The position numbers and the translations under genes were made by a program. The notes beneath the pieces are model-generated. The model did no database searches, was not told the DNA's origin, and saw only the letters and a list, made by a program, of their open reading frames with translations. Of a stretch of DNA of 9,018 bases, positions 1 to 5,667 are shown in pieces. The DNA is taken from contig DATAPW010000168.1 of NCBI GenBank assembly GCA_036265005.1, positions 1-9,018 of the forward strand, read 5' to 3'. Positions within the stretch are counted from its first letter, which is position 1. The number at the start of each line of letters is the position of its first letter. Source of the stretch: JAMXLO01 sp036265005. Lineage in GTDB: Bacteria; Pseudomonadota; Alphaproteobacteria; Acetobacterales; Acetobacteraceae.

Positions 1-309
1 CTTGACCAGCGAGCCGGCGGCGACATTGCGGACCACCACCTCGATCGGCACAATCTCAACCTGGCGAATGAGTTGCTCACGCATGTTGAGACGGCGAATG
101 AAGTGGGTCGGCACGCCGATCTGGCCAAGCAGGGTGAAGACATGCTCGGAGATACGGTTGTTGAGCACGCCCTTGCCGCTGATCGTGCCCTTTTTCTGCG
201 CGTTGAACGCGGTGGCATCGTCCTTGAAATACTGCACGAGGGTGCCGGGCTCCGGTCCCTCGAACAGGATTTTCGCTTTCCCTTCATAGAGCTGGCGGCG
301 GCGTGCCAT
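1..309 (-). CDS. purC: SAICAR synthetase PurC (5' part; cut by left window edge)
   Basis: Phosphoribosylaminoimidazole-succinocarboxamide synthase joins CAIR and aspartate, using ATP, to make SAICAR in de novo purine synthesis in the cytoplasm. Only the first 103 codons are in the window. The protein begins MARRRQLYEGKAKILFEG, with the family's N-terminal YEGKAK nucleotide-loop motif at residues 8-13. It continues with AFNAQKKGTISGKGVLNNRIS around residues 45-65 and a segment ending EVVVRNVAAGSLVK, all typical of bacterial PurC. The start is ATG at 307-309, read leftward. It has an AGGGGA ribosome binding site at 315-320 and matches the usual PurC N-terminus. It lies downstream of purB and the NRDE-family gene on the same strand, so co-transcription is possible, although 179 bases separate it from the NRDE gene. 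The assignment is secure; the C-terminal part cannot be judged. Confidence 0.95.
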   Translation of the reverse strand, partial: MARRRQLYEGKAKILFEGPEPGTLVQYFKDDATAFNAQKKGTISGKGVLNNRISEHVFTLLGQIGVPTHFIRRLNMREQLIRQVEIVPIEVVVRNVAAGSLVK

Positions 310-488
310 CACGATCCCCTTTAGGCGGTTCACCTTCCCGGCCGACCGGGCGGGGATGGCAGGTCGGATATAGCAGTGCCCGGCCGATGCCGCCACGCCC
401 CCAGGGCCGCGGCGTTGCACCTGCAACCCGGCCTGCGGCAGCGTCGCGGAGGCGCAGCTTTGGCGGCGCCCTTGGTCCCCGACCGCGT
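310..488. other. Spacer between the NRDE-family gene and purC
   Basis: This 179-base GC-rich spacer holds the purC ribosome binding site at its left end. I see no convincing promoter, terminator or small gene. Open frames here are short and proline/arginine-rich, as expected of chance frames at this GC. Confidence 0.5.
315..320 (-). promoter_or_regulatory. Ribosome binding site of purC
   Basis: Read on the minus strand this is AGGGGA, five bases before the ATG at 309. It supports the chosen purC start. Confidence 0.6.
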
Positions 489-1238
489 CTACCGGGCCGC
501 TTCCGGCGCCGCCGGCGGCGACAGTGCGACCGGGGTGAACGCCGCCCGGTCCGGCGGTCCGGCAGCGAACAGCCAGACCGGCAGCCCGGCCGCTGGAAGC
601 GCCAGCAGGGACGAGCAGACGGTGCCGAAGCCGGCGCGCGGGTCGACGTTGATCTGCTCCCCGGCGGGGCCCGAGCGGTCGGCCAGGATGTCCTGCCAGT
701 CGCGCCAGTTGCCGGGCTTAGGCGGCTGCGCCGCCTGAAAGCGCGCCAGATGCCGGGCGACGCGGGGGCTGTCCGGGTCGTCCGGGTCGTGCGCGGTGAC
801 CATGTGCAGTCCGGGCGCCAACGGGTGGGTTTCCGAGTGCCCGTGCCCGAGGCCGCGGACGAACACCGCGCCGTGGCGATCCGCCACCACCAGGTTGAAG
901 CTGCGCCACGCCCCGGCGTCCAGCGCCGCGATGGCGGCGGCGCCTGCAACGGCCGAGCGGTGGGCCAGCGCAGCCAGCGGCAGTTCGCCGCGGCTGCGCT
1001 TGCCGGACGCGGGTCCCAGGCTGCCCGGCCGGTTCAGCACCGCCGCCACCACGCCGTGCCGGTTCAGCGCCATCCAGGTGCCGCCGCCGGACCGATCGCG
1101 CCCGGCGACCACACCCGGTTGCTCCGGCCAGTGGGCCGCAGGCGGATCCCAGGCACGGTCCAGCATCTCATCGCGGTTGGCGGCGAGGACCAGGGGCCAG
1201 GCATGGCCGGGGCGGATCAGCAGGACGACGGTGCACAT
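489..1238 (-). CDS. NRDE/TANGO2-family protein
   Basis: This 249-residue protein belongs to the NRDE family, related to eukaryotic TANGO2. It begins MCTVVLLIR, so Cys2 would become the N-terminal residue after Met removal. The defining Asn-Arg-Asp-Glu motif is at residues 21-24 within LVLAANRDEMLDR. A GGGTWMALNRHGVVAAVLNRP segment follows near residues 51-71, and a TVCSSLLALP motif lies near the C-terminus. TANGO2-like proteins have been linked to heme trafficking in animals and some bacteria, and the fold resembles N-terminal nucleophile hydrolases. The function of this copy is unknown. No signal peptide or membrane segment is visible, so it is probably cytoplasmic. The ATG at 1236-1238 has no clear Shine-Dalgarno but gives the exact family N-terminus. 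The stop is TAG at 489-491. It sits between purB and purC on the same strand, with gaps of 252 and 179 bases. Confidence 0.88.
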   Translation of the reverse strand: MCTVVLLIRPGHAWPLVLAANRDEMLDRAWDPPAAHWPEQPGVVAGRDRSGGGTWMALNRHGVVAAVLNRPGSLGPASGKRSRGELPLAALAHRSAVAGAAAIAALDAGAWRSFNLVVADRHGAVFVRGLGHGHSETHPLAPGLHMVTAHDPDDPDSPRVARHLARFQAAQPPKPGNWRDWQDILADRSGPAGEQINVDPRAGFGTVCSSLLALPAAGLPVWLFAAGPPDRAAFTPVALSPPAAPEAAR

Positions 1239-1490
1239 GGGTGCCGGGGGGTATCCCAGGAATGGCAGCCTCAGGCGGCTTCAGCGGTATGGTAGGGGGT
1301 GCCGGGCGGCAGACAATGGACAGGCGCTCATGCCTGCCAGCACGGGGCTGCCTGCCGACGCGATTCGGCGACCAGGGCGCGGTTCGGTGCCCAGGCCGCG
1401 GCCGATGCCACGTGAGCGATGCAGGGAACCCGCGGAATGCGCTGCGCTTTGCCGCCCTACGGCAAGCTGGCATCCCCGCCGCCGAGACGC
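1239..1490. other. Spacer between purB and the NRDE-family gene
   Basis: This 252-base spacer contains a short inverted repeat just downstream of purB: TTGCCG at 1449-1454 and CGGCAA at 1460-1465, around a 5-base loop. No T run follows it on the minus strand, so it is a poor intrinsic terminator. I see no supported gene or strong promoter in the rest. Confidence 0.4.
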
Positions 1491-2822
1491 CTAGCCGAAC
1501 ACCCGCGCGAATATCCGGTCCACCTGCGCGAGGTGCAGCTTCGCATCCATCGCCGCATCCAGCTCTGCCGGCGATACCCGCCGCGACACCTCGGCATCCG
1601 CCAGCAAATTGTCGCGAAAACTCCGCGCCTCCGGCGTGCCAAGCTGGGTCCATGTCGCCATCGCACAGCGCTGCACGATGGCATAGGCGTCTTCCCGGGA
1701 AATCCCCGCCCGGGTCAGCGCCAGCAGCACCTCGCCGGAATGCACCACGCCGCCGAGACTCTCCAGGTTCGCCAGCATACGTTCCGGATACACCGCAAGC
1801 CGCTGCATCATCCCCGCCAGCCGCACCAGCGCGAAGTCCAGCGCCAGCGTGGCATCCGGCGCGATCACCCGCTCCACGCTCGAATGCGAGATGTCGCGCT
1901 CGTGCCATAGGGTCACGTTCTCCAGCGCCGGCACCACCGCGGCACGCACCACCCGCGCCAGGCCGGTGATGTTCTCGCTCAGCACCGGGTTGCGCTTGTG
2001 CGGCATCGCGCTGGAACCCTTCTGGCCGGGATGGAAGAACTCCTCCGCCTCGCGTACCTCGCTGCGCTGCAGGTGCCGCACCTCGGTCGCCAGCCGTTCC
2101 ATGCCGGAGGCGATCACTGCCAGCGTGGCGAAATACATCGCGTGGCGGTCGCGCGGGATGACCTGGGTGGAGATCGGCTCCGGCGCCAGCCCGAGCTTCG
2201 CGGCGACATACTCCTCCACCCGAGGATCGACATGCGCGAAGGTGCCGACCGCGCCGGACACCGCCGCCACTGCCACCTCGGCCCGCGCCGCCACCAGGCG
2301 TGCGCGATCGCGGGCGAACTCGGCGTAGTGGCCGGCCAGCTTCAGTCCGAACGTCGTGGGTTCGGCGTGGATGCCATGGCTGCGGCCGATGGTGAGGGTG
2401 TGCTTGTGCTCGAGCGCGCGCGCCTTCAGCGCCGCCAGTACCGCGTCCAGGTCGGCCAGCAGCAGGTCCGCCGCCTGGGTGAGCTGCACCGAGAAGCAGG
2501 TATCCAGCACGTCCGAGCTGGTCATGCCCTGGTGTACGAAGCGGCTGTCCTCGCCGATCGCCTCGGCCAGCCAGGTGAGGAAGGCGATCACGTCGTGGCG
2601 GGTCTCGCGCTCGATCGCGTCGATCCGCTCGATATCGGCGTCGCCGATCGACGCGACCTTGGCGCCGCCCTTCTCGCGGATGTTGCGGGCGGCACTCTCC
2701 GGGATGGCACCGACCCTCGCCATGCCTTCGGCCGCCAGCGCCTCGATCTCGAACCAGATGCGATAGCGGTTGGCCGGGGCCCAGATGGCCTCCATCTCGG
2801 GTCTGGTGTAACGGGGAACCAT
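1491..2822 (-). CDS. purB: Adenylosuccinate lyase PurB
   Basis: PurB cleaves SAICAR to AICAR and adenylosuccinate to AMP, releasing fumarate each time, in de novo purine synthesis. The protein has 443 residues, the usual length of the short bacterial form. Features of the fumarase/aspartase superfamily are visible in order: TSSDVLDT at residues 101-108, GRSHGIHAEPTTFG at 146-159 with the active-site histidine region, and the superfamily signature GSSAMPHKRNP at 269-279 with the catalytic serine. A HERDISHSSVERV segment follows at 307-319. The ATG at 2820-2822 gives MVPRYTRPEM, the standard PurB start. The frame stays open for about 195 codons further upstream, but that part is antisense to the TerC-type gene and resembles no known protein. 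The stop is TAG at 1491-1493. It is divergent from the TerC-type gene, with 94 bases between starts. Confidence 0.97.
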   Translation of the reverse strand: MVPRYTRPEMEAIWAPANRYRIWFEIEALAAEGMARVGAIPESAARNIREKGGAKVASIGDADIERIDAIERETRHDVIAFLTWLAEAIGEDSRFVHQGMTSSDVLDTCFSVQLTQAADLLLADLDAVLAALKARALEHKHTLTIGRSHGIHAEPTTFGLKLAGHYAEFARDRARLVAARAEVAVAAVSGAVGTFAHVDPRVEEYVAAKLGLAPEPISTQVIPRDRHAMYFATLAVIASGMERLATEVRHLQRSEVREAEEFFHPGQKGSSAMPHKRNPVLSENITGLARVVRAAVVPALENVTLWHERDISHSSVERVIAPDATLALDFALVRLAGMMQRLAVYPERMLANLESLGGVVHSGEVLLALTRAGISREDAYAIVQRCAMATWTQLGTPEARSFRDNLLADAEVSRRVSPAELDAAMDAKLHLAQVDRIFARVFG

Positions 2823-2850
2823 CGCTGCCTGTCCCGTCCTGGTGGGAGGC

Positions 2851-2880
2851 CAGCTAGACCGTTGCGCCGGCCGCTGACAA
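2851..2880 (-). promoter_or_regulatory. Candidate sigma70-type promoter for purB
   Basis: Read on the minus strand, TTGTCA (2880-2875) resembles a -35 element. TAGCTG (2856-2851) is a poor -10 after an 18-base spacer. It lies about 30 bases before the purB start within the 94-base divergent gap. The -10 match is weak, so this is tentative. Confidence 0.25.
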
Positions 2881-2916
2881 GGGCCAACCGCAATACCCAC
2901 CGAGGGCCGCATTCGC

Positions 2917-3519
2917 ATGGACGAAATTGTGCTGACCCATGACCTCACCGCTCTGGCGCAGGTCATCCTGATCGACGTCACGCTGGCCGGCGACAACGCG
3001 ATCGTGGTGGGCCTGGCGGTGGCGGGCCTGTCGAAGCGGCAGAAGCGGCCGGCGATCCTGTTGGGCATCGCCGGCGCCACCGTGATCCGCATCGCCCTCG
3101 GCGCCGTCGCGCTGCAGCTGCTGGCGATCATCGGCCTGCTGCTGGCGGGCGGCGTGCTGCTGCTGTGGGTGTGCTGGCGGATGTTCCGCGAATTGCGCCG
3201 CGCCCACGGCCACGCCGCCGTGGATGGCACGCAGCGCAAGACCCTCGGCCAGGCGATGACCCAGATCATCCTGGCCGATGTCTCGATGAGCCTGGACAAC
3301 GTGCTGGCGGTGGCCGGCGCGGCAAACGGCAGCACCTGGGTGCTGGCGGTGGGCCTGCTGCTGTCGGTGGTGCTGATGGGAGCCGCTGCCAACCTGCTGG
3401 CCAGCATGCTGGAACGGCAGCGCTGGATCGCCTGGATTGGGCTGGCGATCGTGCTCTACGTGGCGGTGTCGATGATCTGGGATGGTTCAGCCGATGTGAT
3501 GGAGGCGCTGCACCGGTGA
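2917..3519 (+). CDS. TerC/YjbE-family integral membrane protein
   Basis: This 200-residue protein belongs to the TerC superfamily, YjbE-like branch. These are polytopic inner-membrane proteins implicated in metal ion (notably manganese) efflux or in loading exported metalloproteins. The paired acidic motifs are clear: VILIDVTLAGDNAIVVGLA at residues 16-34 and ILADVSMSLDNVLAVAG at 118-134. Each has the Asp-x(5)-Asp-Asn pattern (D20/D26-N27 and D121/D127-N128) and together they reflect the internal duplication of the fold. Hydrophobic stretches near 10-37, 46-62, 64-88, 113-135, 141-163 and 170-188 suggest six or so membrane helices, and a basic loop (residues 87-109) joins the halves. The start ATG has GAGGG at 2902-2906, ten bases upstream. 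The substrate cannot be told from sequence. Confidence 0.9.
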   Translation: MDEIVLTHDLTALAQVILIDVTLAGDNAIVVGLAVAGLSKRQKRPAILLGIAGATVIRIALGAVALQLLAIIGLLLAGGVLLLWVCWRMFRELRRAHGHAAVDGTQRKTLGQAMTQIILADVSMSLDNVLAVAGAANGSTWVLAVGLLLSVVLMGAAANLLASMLERQRWIAWIGLAIVLYVAVSMIWDGSADVMEALHR

Positions 3520-3533
3520 CGGTACGCTAGGAC

Positions 3534-3611
3534 CCCAGAATCCTGGGCGATATCACGTTGGATCGCGGCTTCTTTCTCGTCCGAATGATACTGGGGCTTG
3601 GTTCGCGGCAT
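3534..3611 (-). pseudogene. BrnA-like antitoxin remnant (N-terminal part only)
   Basis: From the ATG at 3609-3611 this frame reads MPRTKPQYHSDEKEAAIQ and then RDIAQDSG. This resembles the N-terminus of BrnA-type antitoxins that follow BrnT toxins. After about residue 26 the resemblance ends, and the frame runs into sequence antisense to the TerC-type gene until a stop at 3456. The expected acidic middle and the C-terminal DNA-binding part (a ribbon-helix-helix-type region ending near a GWQxRIN segment) are absent. Its start overlaps the toxin 3' end by 59 bases, as is common for toxin-first brnTA loci. I infer a deletion or recombination that removed the antitoxin's 3' part between 3520 and about 3534. 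Assignment is by recalled family resemblance over a short segment. Confidence 0.55.
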
Positions 3612-3863
3612 AGCCGGCCTTTTCCCTTCTGCCTGCTCCGCGCAGGCAGATCGCGCGGACACGCTGGCGCCTTCGGGTGTAGACCAGCGCGCGGATCCCG
3701 CGCCGATCCTGCCGACAGCGACCCAGCGACGTTCGCCATGGTTCTTGCGGCGATCCTCGGACTCCCGGACGGCTGCCCAATCGAACTCAACCACGGCCGC
3801 GAAGTCCACGCCGTGCTTGGCCAGATTGCCGGACCGCTTCGACTCGTCCCACTCGTGTTCCAC
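3553..3863 (-). pseudogene. brnT: BrnT-like RNase toxin, frameshifted
   Basis: BrnT toxins are small RelE-fold ribonucleases, neutralised by BrnA. The first 55 codons from GTG (3861-3863) carry the family hallmarks: EWDESKRSGNLAKHGVDFA at residues 4-22, then FDWAAV and ESEDRRKNHGERRWVAVGRIG. The frame then turns to nonsense. In another frame of the same strand it continues IRALVYTRRRQRVRAICLRG with REKAGYAANQ, matching the BrnT second half, to TGA at 3553-3555. The switch falls near 3696-3703 in a GC-rich run and is explained by loss of one base. No clear Shine-Dalgarno precedes the GTG, and an in-frame TGA sits two codons upstream. With its antitoxin also truncated, the locus looks dead. A sequencing error could explain the frameshift but not the antitoxin loss. 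Confidence 0.75.
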
Positions 3864-3975
3864 AGGTCAGACCGTCAGGCCATCGCTACAATCTGAGGCA
3901 TTCTCAACCGCTACCCTGACACCCTGCCCGCGCCGTCCTATGTTCCGGTAAACCGCAGACAAGGAGGTACCAGCC
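3864..3975. other. Spacer between the brnT remnant and gabD
   Basis: This 112-base gap separates divergently read genes. It contains TACAAT at 3887-3892 (plus strand), which resembles a -10 box, but there is no matching -35 at a usual distance. The gabD Shine-Dalgarno is at its right end. No gene is visible. Confidence 0.35.
3961..3968 (+). promoter_or_regulatory. Ribosome binding site of gabD
   Basis: AAGGAGGT is a near-perfect anti-16S match seven bases before the ATG at 3976. It fixes the gabD start and suggests strong translation. Confidence 0.85.
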
Positions 3976-5454
3976 ATGCTGAACCCGACGTCTCCGCTGC
4001 CCCTGAAGGACCCCACGCTGTTCCGCCAGGCCAACTGCATCGGCGGCAAGTGGGTGCAGGCGGACAGCGGCAAGACCATCGTGGTGAAGAACCCCGCAAC
4101 CGGCGAAGCAATCGGCGAAGTCCCTGCCCTCGGCGCCGCCGAAACCCGCCGCGCCATCGAGGCGGCGCACCGCGCGCAAGCCCCCTGGCGCGACATGTTG
4201 GCGAAAGAGCGCGCCACCATCCTGCGCAAGCTGAACGACCTGATGCTGGAGAATGCCGACGACCTGGCGGTGATCATGACCGCCGAACAGGGCAAGCCGC
4301 TGGCCGAGAGCAAGGGCGAAATCGCCTACGCCGCGAGCTTCATCGAGTGGTTCGCCGAGGAGGGCAAGCGGATCTACGGCGACACGATCCCGCAGAACGC
4401 CAAGGGCCGCCGCATCCTGGTGCTGAAGGAGCCGATCGGCGTGTTCGCCGCGATCACGCCGTGGAACTTCCCGGCCGCGATGATCACCCGCAAGGCCGGC
4501 CCCGGCTGGGCTGCCGGCTGCACCGGGGTGATCCGTCCCGCCAGCCAGACGCCGTTCTCGGCACTGGCACTCGCCGTGCTGGCGGAACGCGCCGGCATGC
4601 CGCCGGGCGTGTGCAACGTGATCACCGGACCCTCCGGCGAAACCGGCGGCGAACTCACGTCCAACCCGCTGGTGCGCAAGCTGACCTTCACCGGTTCGAC
4701 CGAAGTCGGCGCCAAGCTGCTGGCGCAGTGTGCGCCGACGATCAAGAAGACCAGCATGGAATTGGGCGGCAACGCGCCGTTCATCGTGTTCGACGATGCG
4801 GATCTCGATGCCGCGGTCGCCGGTGCGATGGCCAGCAAGTACCGCAACACCGGGCAGACCTGCGTCTGCGCCAACCGGCTGCTGGTACAGGACGGCGTGT
4901 ACGAGGCGTTCTCCGCCAAGCTGAAGACCGCGGTCGAGGCGATGAAGGTCGGCAACGGCATGGAGCCGGGCGTGTCGCAAGGCCCGCTGATCAACGCCGA
5001 TGCGGTGAAGAAGGTCGAGGAGCATATCGCCGATGCGGTGAAGCGCGGCGCCACCGTGGTGACCGGCGGCAAGCGGCACCAGCTTGGCGGCACGTTCTTC
5101 CAGCCGACGATCCTCGCCAATGTGCCGAACGACGCGATGATCTTCCACGAGGAGACGTTCGGCCCGGTGGCCCCGCTGTTCCGCTTCAAGACCGAGGACG
5201 AAGCGATCAAACTGGCCAACGACACCGAGTTCGGCCTGGCGTCGTATTTCTACTCGCGCGACGTGGGACGGATCTTCCGCGTCGCCGAGGCGCTGGAATA
5301 CGGCATCATCGGCATCAACGAGGGGATCATCTCGACCGAGGTGGCGCCGTTCGGCGGCATGAAGTCATCCGGCCTGGGGCGCGAAGGATCCAAGTACGGC
5401 ATCGAGGACTACCTGGAGATCAAGTACCTGGCTCTCGGCGGGATCGGAACCTGA
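3976..5454 (+). CDS. gabD: NAD(P)-dependent succinate-semialdehyde dehydrogenase (GabD type)
   Basis: This 492-residue aldehyde dehydrogenase closely resembles GabD, which oxidises succinate semialdehyde to succinate in GABA degradation and related routes. Visible elements are TPWNFPAAM with the oxyanion Asn164, the cofactor loop FTGST at 238-242, MELGGNAPF with the general-base Glu262, and GQTCVCANR with catalytic Cys296. A second cysteine, Cys298, is the one reported to allow redox control in some family members. GabD-specific stretches such as YAASFIEWFAEEGKRIYGD and SGLGREGSKYGIEDYLEIK are present. One oddity is the usually invariant cofactor-binding lysine of the KPASQTP motif, which is Arg187 here (VIRPASQTP), with neighbouring changes GPGWAAGCTG where GPALAAGCTM is usual. 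The start has the strong site AAGGAGGT. No gabT or regulator is adjacent, so the physiological aldehyde is inferred from family. Confidence 0.93.
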   Translation: MLNPTSPLPLKDPTLFRQANCIGGKWVQADSGKTIVVKNPATGEAIGEVPALGAAETRRAIEAAHRAQAPWRDMLAKERATILRKLNDLMLENADDLAVIMTAEQGKPLAESKGEIAYAASFIEWFAEEGKRIYGDTIPQNAKGRRILVLKEPIGVFAAITPWNFPAAMITRKAGPGWAAGCTGVIRPASQTPFSALALAVLAERAGMPPGVCNVITGPSGETGGELTSNPLVRKLTFTGSTEVGAKLLAQCAPTIKKTSMELGGNAPFIVFDDADLDAAVAGAMASKYRNTGQTCVCANRLLVQDGVYEAFSAKLKTAVEAMKVGNGMEPGVSQGPLINADAVKKVEEHIADAVKRGATVVTGGKRHQLGGTFFQPTILANVPNDAMIFHEETFGPVAPLFRFKTEDEAIKLANDTEFGLASYFYSRDVGRIFRVAEALEYGIIGINEGIISTEVAPFGGMKSSGLGREGSKYGIEDYLEIKYLALGGIGT

Positions 5455-5465
5455 CCCTGCGATCG

Positions 5466-5501
5466 GGCGGCGGACGCTGCAGGCGTGCAGCGTCCGCCGC
5501 C
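5466..5501 (+). terminator. Perfect 16-bp hairpin after gabD
   Basis: Arms 5466-5481 and 5486-5501 are exact reverse complements around a GGCG loop, starting 12 bases after the gabD stop. The stem is very GC-rich. No T run follows (GCAGCATTACG), so it is not a classic intrinsic terminator. It may still halt polymerase or protect the mRNA 3' end, and it separates gabD from the next operon. Confidence 0.65.
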
Positions 5502-5586
5502 GCAGCATTACGCCCTCGTACGTTGCGCAGATCGGTTCAACTGTTGCCGGGCCCACGGAATCGGGACTAGCCTCGATCAGCGGAGT

Positions 5587-5618
5587 CCGGATCGATAGCA
5601 TCCCGGATCGATAGCGTC
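5587..5618 (+). repeat. Tandem 16-bp direct repeat upstream of the catalase-like operon
   Basis: Two head-to-tail copies, CCGGATCGATAGCATC (5587-5602) and CCGGATCGATAGCGTC (5603-5618), differ at one base. Each contains the palindrome ATCGAT. The repeat ends about 50 bases before the first operon gene. Paired sites about 1.5 helical turns apart can be regulator binding sites, but a chance local duplication is equally possible. Confidence 0.6.
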
Positions 5619-5631
5619 GGTGCCCGGCACC
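5619..5631 (+). repeat. 13-base dyad GGTGCC-C-GGCACC
   Basis: This is a perfect 6-bp inverted repeat with a single central base, directly after the tandem repeat. It could be a small operator half-site pair. At this GC content, short dyads also arise by chance. Confidence 0.3.
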
Positions 5632-5634
5632 AGA

Positions 5635-5652
5635 ACCGGCAGGCACGCCGGT
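5635..5652 (+). repeat. Short hairpin just before the ribosome binding site
   Basis: Arms ACCGGC (5635-5640) and GCCGGT (5647-5652) pair around a 6-base loop, ending one base before the AGGGGGAG ribosome binding site. In mRNA it would leave that site exposed. Any regulatory role is speculative. Confidence 0.3.
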
Positions 5653-5667
5653 AGGGGGAGAAAGCGG

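Larger units (their letters stand above)
5502..5667 (+). promoter_or_regulatory. Leader and control region of the catalase-like/cytochrome operon
   Basis: This 166-base region must carry the promoter of the downstream three-gene operon unless gabD reads through. I do not see a convincing -35/-10 pair. TTGCCG at 5544-5549 is a possible -35 but no good -10 follows. It holds a 16-bp tandem repeat and two short dyads listed separately, then the AGGGGGAG ribosome binding site at 5653-5660. Confidence 0.4.

Noticed and set aside
303..1295. A long open plus-strand frame (330 codons) opposite the NRDE-family gene
   Set aside because: It is arginine/glycine/alanine-rich antisense to a conserved gene, and no domain is recognisable. 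It is a typical high-GC shadow frame.
1449..1465. Inverted repeat TTGCCG/CGGCAA as a purB terminator
   Set aside because: It has only six base pairs and no T run on the minus strand, so it could be chance.
2823..3407. A 195-codon upstream extension of the PurB frame
   Set aside because: It lies antisense to the well-supported TerC-type gene, is serine/arginine/proline-rich without family resemblance, and PurB has its normal N-terminus at 2822.
3887..3892. TACAAT as the gabD -10 box
   Set aside because: No -35-like hexamer lies 16-18 bases upstream, so it is not called as a promoter.
3904..5148. Long minus-strand frame opposite gabD
   Set aside because: It is the complement of a highly conserved coding sequence with low-complexity His/Arg/Gly/Ala composition.
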